Assembly (NCBI GenBank): GCA_016213735.1
Contig: JACQZU010000019.1
Location: forward strand, 124,001 to 188,000
DNA: 64,000 bases
Reading direction: 5' to 3'
Origin: Acidobacteriota bacterium
GTDB taxonomy: Bacteria; Acidobacteriota; Holophagae; Holophagales; Holophagaceae
Shown here one piece after another: positions 59,185-64,000 of this stretch (positions within the stretch are counted from its first letter, which is position 1; each line of letters starts with the position of its first letter). The position numbers were made by a program, and so were the translations under genes. The notes beneath the pieces are model-generated. The model ran no database searches, was not told the origin of the DNA, and saw only the letters and a program-made list of their open reading frames with translations.

Positions 59185-59967
59185 ATGACGGCTCGCATCA
59201 CGGCCGTGGCCAACCAGAAGGGCGGGGTGGGGAAGACCACCACGGCGATCAACCTGGCGGCCTCCCTCGCCATGATGGAAAAGCTCGTGCTCCTCGTGGA
59301 TTTCGATCCCCAGGGACACAGCAGCACGGGCCTGGGTTTCGCCAAGCCGGACCATCGCGCCGGAGCCTATGCCCTCATGAAGGGCGCCCCGGCGGAAGCC
59401 CTGGTGCTCTCCACCGAGGTGCCCATGCTGCAGGTGATCCCCGCGGGGAAGGACCTCGCCCAGCTGGAGTTCGAGCTCTTCGAGCTGCCCCAGCTCCAAG
59501 TCCTGCGGCAGGCCCTGGAGCCCCTGATGGACCGCTTCGACCACATCCTCATCGACAGCCCTCCGGCCCTGGGGATGATCACCCTCAACGCCCTCACCGC
59601 CGCCGACGACGTGCTCGTGCCCATGCCCTGCGAATTCTTCGCCCTGGACGGCCTCGCGGAACTCATGGAGACCATCCGCCGCATCCAGAAGGGGCCCAAC
59701 CCCCGGCTCCAGCTCGCCGGGGTGCTCCTCACCATGGCGGAGGAGAGGACCAACCTGGGCTCGGCGGTGGCCGCGGAGGTTCGGCAGGCCTTCCCCGGCA
59801 AGGTGTTCCAGACCAGCATCCCCCGGAACATCAGGCTCGCGGAGGCACCCAGCCACGGCCGTCCCGTGGCGTTCTACGATCTCAAGAGCAAGGGGGCCCA
59901 GGCCTACCTGAGCCTCGCACGGGAATGGCTCGGCCAGGAGGAAGCCATGAAGGAGGGCGCCAGATGA
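59185..59967 (+). CDS. parA: Chromosome-partitioning ATPase ParA (Soj)
   Basis: A 260-residue Walker-type ATPase. The deviant Walker A is KGGVGKTTTAINLAA, then LLVDFDPQGHSSTGLG, DHILIDSPPALGMITLNAL and MPCEFFALDGLAEL. It moves ParB-bound origins over the nucleoid. It overlaps parB by 4 bases (ATGA). A chromosomal parAB pair suggests the replication origin may not be far away, although gidA/B and dnaA are not in the window. Confidence 0.96.
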   Translation: MTARITAVANQKGGVGKTTTAINLAASLAMMEKLVLLVDFDPQGHSSTGLGFAKPDHRAGAYALMKGAPAEALVLSTEVPMLQVIPAGKDLAQLEFELFELPQLQVLRQALEPLMDRFDHILIDSPPALGMITLNALTAADDVLVPMPCEFFALDGLAELMETIRRIQKGPNPRLQLAGVLLTMAEERTNLGSAVAAEVRQAFPGKVFQTSIPRNIRLAEAPSHGRPVAFYDLKSKGAQAYLSLAREWLGQEEAMKEGAR

Positions 59968-60836
59968 ACACCACGGCCAAGCGTCCGGCCCTGGGCCGCG
60001 GCCTCACCTCCCTCATGTCCCAGATGGCGCCGGAGGAGACCGCGCAGCGGGAGCTGCCCGTGGGCTCCCTCGTGCCCAACCGCCAGCAGCCCCGCACGCA
60101 CTTCGACGAGGAGGCCCTCGAGGAACTGGCCGCCAGCCTTCGGAACCACGGAATGGTGCAACCCATCGTGGTGCGGAAGGTAGGCCCCAAGTTCGAGATC
60201 ATCGCCGGAGAACGGCGCTGGCGCGCCGCCCGGAAGGCCGGCCTGGCCATGGTCCCGGTGGTCATCAAGGAGGTCCCCGACGACCGCCTCCTGGAGTTCG
60301 CCCTGGTGGAAAACATCCAGCGCCAGGAGCTGAACCCCATCGAGGAGGCCCGGGCCTACTGGCAACTGGGGGAGCACCTGCGCCTGACCCAGGAGCAGGT
60401 GGCCGACCGGGTGGGCAAGTCCCGGCCCCAGGTGGCCAACACCCTCCGGCTGCTCAGGCTCTCCAGCCACATCCAGGACCTGGTGGCCGGCGGAAGGGTG
60501 AGCACCGGGCACGCCAAGGTGCTCCTGGGGGTGGAGGATTCCCGGATGCAGGAGCAACTGGCTGAAGAGATCCTCCGCAACCAGATCAGCGTCCGGACCC
60601 TGGAGGCCAAGGTGGCCCACCTGGCCAAGGCGCGGAAGCCGCGGGTGAAGCGGAAGCACCCCCACCACCTCTTCATCAAGGCCGCGGCCGAGGAGCTGAC
60701 CCAGGCCTGGTCCACGCGGGTCGAGATCAAGCCTCGGGGCAAGGGGGGTTCCCTGGCCTTCCACTACGGCGGGGAGGCCGAGCTGGACCGCCTCTTCGAG
60801 GCCCTGAAGGCCGGCCCCAAGGGGAAGCGGGCGTGA
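59964..60836 (+). CDS. parB: Chromosome-partitioning protein ParB (Spo0J)
   Basis: A 290-residue CTPase/DNA-binding protein. N-terminus RPALGRGLTSLM; the ParB nuclease-like/CTP fold with PNRQQPRTHFDEEALEELA and the GERRWRAARKAGL box; the ENIQRQELNPIEEARAY segment; a helix-turn-helix TQEQVADRVGKSRPQVANTL; and a C-terminal dimerisation domain. It spreads from parS sites and partners ParA. Confidence 0.96.
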   Translation: MNTTAKRPALGRGLTSLMSQMAPEETAQRELPVGSLVPNRQQPRTHFDEEALEELAASLRNHGMVQPIVVRKVGPKFEIIAGERRWRAARKAGLAMVPVVIKEVPDDRLLEFALVENIQRQELNPIEEARAYWQLGEHLRLTQEQVADRVGKSRPQVANTLRLLRLSSHIQDLVAGGRVSTGHAKVLLGVEDSRMQEQLAEEILRNQISVRTLEAKVAHLAKARKPRVKRKHPHHLFIKAAAEELTQAWSTRVEIKPRGKGGSLAFHYGGEAELDRLFEALKAGPKGKRA

Positions 60837-60891
60837 TGAACCGGACTCGAAAACCGCCCTTCGACCTTCGACATTCTCCATAGGGTTTCCC

Positions 60892-61755
60892 ATGTCTTGG
60901 TTCATCAAGAAGCGCCAGCAGAAGACCGCGGTGGAGGCCAGGACGGTCCGGGTGCCCGAGGGCCTCTGGATCAAGTGCGACGCCTGCCGGGAGCTGATCT
61001 ACAGGGCCGAGCTGGTCAACACCCGGAATGTATGCCCCAAATGCGGCTACCACTTCCGCATCGGGGTGGAGGAGCGCCTGGCCAGCCTCCTGGACCCGGG
61101 CTGGACCGTCCTCTTCTCCCACCTCCGGAGCGTGGACCCGCTGGGCTTCGTGGCAGCCAAGTCCTACGCCGAGCAGCTCCGGAAGCTGGTGGAATCCGGT
61201 CAGACCGAGGAGGCCGTGGTGGTGGTGGAAGGCCGCCTGGAAGGCCGGGAGGTGGTGCTGGCGGCGATGAACTGGGATTTCCTCGCGGCATCCATGGGCA
61301 GCGTCGTGGGAGAGAAGCTGCGCTTGGGTGCCGAACGGGCCCTGGAGAAGGCCTGCCCCTACCTGATCGTCAGCTGCAGCGGGGGCGCCCGGATGCAGGA
61401 GGGCACCCTTTCCCTGATGCAGATGGCCAAGGTGAGCGCGGCCCTGGCGAAGCTGGACCGGGCCGGGATCCCCTACCTCTCCATTCTCACCGATCCCACC
61501 ACCGGCGGGGTCAGCGCCTCCTACGCCATGCTGGGGGACCTCAACATCGCGGAACCCAAGGCCCTCATCGGCTTCGCCGGTCCCCGGGTGATCGAACAGA
61601 CCATCAAGCAGACCCTGCCCGACGGATTCCAGCGCTCCGAGTTCCTCCAGGCCCACGGAATGGTCGACAAGGTGGTGACCCGCACCGAACTGCGCCGATT
61701 CCTGGCCCTCACCCTGGCCTGGATGGCCGGTGAAGGGGCTCCGGCGGCGGAGTAG
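60892..61755 (+). CDS. accD: Acetyl-CoA carboxylase carboxyltransferase subunit beta
   Basis: A 287-residue subunit that, with AccA, transfers carboxyl from biotin to acetyl-CoA in fatty-acid synthesis. The N-terminal zinc ribbon (CDACRELIY, CPKCGYHF) is typical. The crotonase-like domain shows SCSGGARMQEGTLSLMQMAK, LTDPTTGGVSASYAMLGD and IGFAGPRVIEQT. No accA is visible here. The start at 60892 is preceded by a short gap after parB. Confidence 0.96.
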   Translation: MSWFIKKRQQKTAVEARTVRVPEGLWIKCDACRELIYRAELVNTRNVCPKCGYHFRIGVEERLASLLDPGWTVLFSHLRSVDPLGFVAAKSYAEQLRKLVESGQTEEAVVVVEGRLEGREVVLAAMNWDFLAASMGSVVGEKLRLGAERALEKACPYLIVSCSGGARMQEGTLSLMQMAKVSAALAKLDRAGIPYLSILTDPTTGGVSASYAMLGDLNIAEPKALIGFAGPRVIEQTIKQTLPDGFQRSEFLQAHGMVDKVVTRTELRRFLALTLAWMAGEGAPAAE

Positions 61756-62619
61756 CTACCCCTCGAGGCCGGCCGCGTAGGTGAGGTTCAGCAGGGCCAT
61801 GGCCCGGGTGACCTTGCCGATGCTGTTCTTGGTCGTGTCCGTGTAGGGGATGCCCCGGGCCGCCAAGGCTTCGTAGTCGAAGTTCCCCTGGCCGCTGAGG
61901 TCGAAGCACAAGGCCCCGTCCTTGATCCATTCGGTGCGGATCTGGTAGCCCGCGGCCGGCACGGCGCTCACGACGACGTCCGCCAGCTTGATGAAGTGGG
62001 CCAGGTGCTCCTGGTTGGTGTGGGCATGACAGATGATGGGGGTGGCCTTCATGTTGGCCACCATGGCGTTGAGGGGCCGTCCGATGCGCAGGCTGTCGTT
62101 GATGATGAGGACGGTCTTCCCCACCAGCCAGTCGTCGCCGAAGCCCCGCTTCAGCGTCTTCACCACCGCGCGGGCGGTGCAGGGTGTCATGCAGCGGTGC
62201 TGGCTGCCCTCGTCCAGGCGTTTCCGGTACTTGTTCAGGTAGCCGATGTTGATGGAATGCAGCCCCTCGATGTCCTTGCCGGGGTCCACCAGGTCCATGA
62301 TCTCGTCGTCCTTGAGCTCGGGATAGCGCAGGGGATAGAAGATGAAGATCCCGTGGGTCTTGTCGTCCTGGTTGAGCCGGGCGATGGTCTTGACCAGTTG
62401 GATCCCGTTCTCCACGCGGATGTCGCGGGCGTCGATCCCCAGCTCCTCGCAGTCCTTCATGAGGTAGCGCTGGTAGACGACGCAGCCCAGGTCGTCGCAG
62501 CCCAGGATCACTCCGACTCCGGGAGAAAAGCCCAGCTTCTGGATGTTCTTGAGCACCAGGGCACGGTAGTGCCCAGCGGTTTCCTGGCAGTCCAGCTTCC
62601 GGGTCATGATCGAAGGCAT
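61756..62619 (-). CDS. FolD/MTD1-like methylenetetrahydrofolate dehydrogenase
   Basis: A 287-residue protein with the FolD two-domain layout. The NAD(P) domain has VLIINDSLRIGRPLNAMVANM. It differs from bacterial FolD: by alignment to CEELGI, the catalytic lysine of YxxxK is Leu, and the usual PVPGGVGPMT is replaced by TDTTKNSIGKVTRAMALL. The central KDIEGLHSINIGYLNKY and MTPCTARAVVKTL segments resemble yeast MTD1, an NAD-dependent dehydrogenase lacking cyclohydrolase. ATG 62619 is preferred; 62607 is possible. Confidence 0.8.
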   Translation of the reverse strand: MPSIMTRKLDCQETAGHYRALVLKNIQKLGFSPGVGVILGCDDLGCVVYQRYLMKDCEELGIDARDIRVENGIQLVKTIARLNQDDKTHGIFIFYPLRYPELKDDEIMDLVDPGKDIEGLHSINIGYLNKYRKRLDEGSQHRCMTPCTARAVVKTLKRGFGDDWLVGKTVLIINDSLRIGRPLNAMVANMKATPIICHAHTNQEHLAHFIKLADVVVSAVPAAGYQIRTEWIKDGALCFDLSGQGNFDYEALAARGIPYTDTTKNSIGKVTRAMALLNLTYAAGLEG

Positions 62620-62689
62620 TACCCACCCCACGGGCCATTCTATCCAGGGGTCCTGTCCCTCCGGCCGGGCCATGGCCCACAATGAGGCG

Positions 62690-63415
62690 ATGCGGTGGAC
62701 GCGGGGCAGGGTCCGGAAACTCCAGGAGGCGCTGGACACGGCGTACCCTGACGCCCGCTGCGCCCTGGCCCACGAGGACCCTTTCCAGTTGGTGGTGGCG
62801 ACCATCCTCAGCGCCCAGTGCACGGATGCCCGGGTGAACCTGGTCACCCCCGCCCTCTTCCTGCGTTACCCGGACCCGGTGGCCCTCGCCGGGGCCTCCC
62901 TGCCCGACCTGGAAGCCCTGATCCACTCCACCGGCTTCTTCCGCAACAAGGCGCGGAACCTTGTCGGCATGGCCCGGGCCCTGGTGGAACGGCACGGGGG
63001 CGCCGTGCCTTCCGATCCCCTGGCCCTTTCGGCCCTGCCCGGCGTGGGACAGAAGACCGCCAACGTGGTCCTCGCCAACGCTTTCGGCGTGCCCGCGCTG
63101 GCGGTGGACACCCACATTTTCCGCGTGGCCCGGCGTCTGGGCCTCTCCGAGGCCCGAACCCCTGAAAAGGTGGAGGCCGATCTCTGCGCGGTGATTCCCC
63201 GGGAGGATTGGATCCCCCTCCACCACCAACTGATTTTCCACGGGCGGCAGGTCTGCGCCGCTCAGCGACCCCGTTGCGCGGACTGCCCCCTGCTCCGGTT
63301 GTGTCCCACGGGAAAGGGAGAATGCGCCGATCCCCACAGCGGGGAGACCCTTCCCGCCCTGCTCCGATCCCCGAAAACGCGGGCGGGACGGGGCGCCCCT
63401 GCCGGGCGGTCGTGA
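62690..63415 (+). CDS. nth: Endonuclease III (HhH-GPD DNA glycosylase)
   Basis: A 241-residue base-excision repair enzyme removing oxidised pyrimidines. Features: FQLVVATILSAQCTDARVN, the helix-hairpin-helix LPGVGQKTANVVLANAFG with the catalytic Lys, DTHIFRVARRLGL with the catalytic Asp, and the iron-sulfur motif C-x6-C-x2-C-x5-C at CAAQRPRCADCPLLRLC. The C-terminus is a little extended. ATG 62690 gives the canonical N-terminus; 62672 is an alternative. Divergent from the FolD-like gene. Confidence 0.95.
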   Translation: MRWTRGRVRKLQEALDTAYPDARCALAHEDPFQLVVATILSAQCTDARVNLVTPALFLRYPDPVALAGASLPDLEALIHSTGFFRNKARNLVGMARALVERHGGAVPSDPLALSALPGVGQKTANVVLANAFGVPALAVDTHIFRVARRLGLSEARTPEKVEADLCAVIPREDWIPLHHQLIFHGRQVCAAQRPRCADCPLLRLCPTGKGECADPHSGETLPALLRSPKTRAGRGAPAGRS

Positions 63416-63479
63416 TTCATCCTCGCGGAAATCAGGGAGTTCGGGCATCCTGATACCTTCGGGTCCGCCCGGAGTTCCT

Positions 63480-64000
63480 GTGATCGACTGGCTCTCGTTC
63501 AAGCACCACATGCTGGTGCACTTCCCGGTTGCGGCGGCCCTCCTGGCGCCCCTGGCGCTGCTTGCAGCCCAACGGGCGGGCCGGGGCATCCGGCCCTGGT
63601 GGACGGCCGCCCGCTTCCTCATCCTGGCGGGCAGCATCGTGGGCCTCTTCGCGGTGTTCACCGGGCTCGCCATGGCCCGGAAGACCGCCCTGATCCCCCC
63701 GGGCGGGTGGCTGGTGCCCGGGAACCCGGTTTCCGGCAGCCTGAATTGGATCGCCCGTCGCCATCAATTCCTGGCCCTGGCGAGCGTGGCGGTGGGCTGG
63801 GTGGCGCTCAAGGCGGCCCATCGCCAGCGGAAGGACCACCAGGGAATCGGAATCCTGGCCCTCCTGGCCGGCCTGCTCTGGGCGGGCCTCACGGGAGCCG
63901 CCGGGTACTACGGCGGGCAGCTCGCCCACGCGGGGCCGAGCCAGGACACCGAAGGCCAGAAGGCTGCAGAGCCGCCGCCTCCCCCGCCGGATCCCGAGGC
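63480..64000 (+). CDS. DUF2231-like membrane protein (C-terminus outside window)
   Basis: At least 173 residues are visible; the frame runs off the window end. It starts at GTG 63480 with GGAG upstream. KHHMLVHFPVAAALLAPLAL at the N-terminus matches the HHxLVHFPIAL motif of DUF2231 proteins. Three or four membrane segments follow (FLILAGSIVGLFAVFTGLAM, FLALASVAVGWVALKA, GILALLAGLLWAGLTGAAGY) and then YYGGQLAHAG and a Pro-rich tail. Members are thought to bind heme or act near cytochromes. Confidence 0.75.
   Translation, partial: MIDWLSFKHHMLVHFPVAAALLAPLALLAAQRAGRGIRPWWTAARFLILAGSIVGLFAVFTGLAMARKTALIPPGGWLVPGNPVSGSLNWIARRHQFLALASVAVGWVALKAAHRQRKDHQGIGILALLAGLLWAGLTGAAGYYGGQLAHAGPSQDTEGQKAAEPPPPPPDPE

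Overview
The window is a very GC-rich, gene-dense bacterial chromosome segment from a motile, Gram-negative-type heterotroph. It carries outer-membrane barrel proteins, a LolA-like protein, short flagellins, ThyX, a DUF1501/DUF1800 pair, many TPR proteins and a histone H1-like Lys/Ala/Pro protein. This mix suggests an acidobacterium of the Holophagae (Geothrix/Holophaga-like). That placement is an inference from gene content; there is no rRNA gene here. I see no tRNA, rRNA, CRISPR array, insertion sequence or prophage. Every gap between genes is shorter than 300 bases.

Layout. 1-5.2 kb: a truncated dihydropyrimidinase-like amidohydrolase, lipA, an unknown gene and an APC-type permease. 5.2-11.2 kb (minus strand): a compact run of MBL-fold hydrolase, outer-membrane barrel, LolA-like protein, zinc-ribbon/FHA protein, membrane TPR protein and zinc-ribbon/RDD membrane protein. 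11.3-14.7 kb: an acetyltransferase and a two-component pair whose kinase is a REC-Hpt hybrid. 14.7-20.1 kb (minus): SDR, CPBP protease, two TPR paralogues, a biotin-dependent carboxyltransferase and a TalC-type transaldolase. 20.2-27.6 kb: thyX, a class V aminotransferase, a secreted protein, a large DUF5916 protein, a DUF192 protein, a degenerate phosphoesterase and a TauE/SafE permease. 27.7-31.2 kb: DUF1501, DUF1800 and a cytochrome-like lipoprotein.

31.8-43.0 kb is a long minus-strand run: Ser/Thr kinase, rnc, a HisA-like protein, a helical-repeat protein, a lipoprotein, an ECF sigma factor, a probable anti-sigma factor, a TPR/HEAT protein, an MsbA-like ABC exporter and queA. Many of these genes overlap by a few bases. 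A DUF4388/TPR protein is divergent from the kinase.

44.7-52.7 kb is a flagellar filament locus: two divergent GT2-TPR glycosyltransferases, two nearly identical flagellins, flaG, fliD, two fliS-like genes and a small FliT-position gene. Each flagellin gene has a sigma-28-like promoter. Each also has a conserved leader hairpin with an ACGGA loop and a second ACGGA at the Shine-Dalgarno, the layout expected for CsrA control.

52.8-64 kb: upp; an in-frame joining of a catalytically degenerate TrpC-like domain to a histone H1-like tail that has its own strong internal ribosome-binding site; then eno, ftsB/divIC, dapF, a TPR-glycosyltransferase-like protein, parA-parB, accD, an MTD1-like FolD relative, nth and a truncated DUF2231-like membrane protein.

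The observations most worth following are the duplicated flagellin leader switch and the TrpC-pseudoenzyme/H1 open frame. After those come several housekeeping-family proteins with altered catalytic residues (HisA-like, FolD-like, PdeM-like, ThyX).
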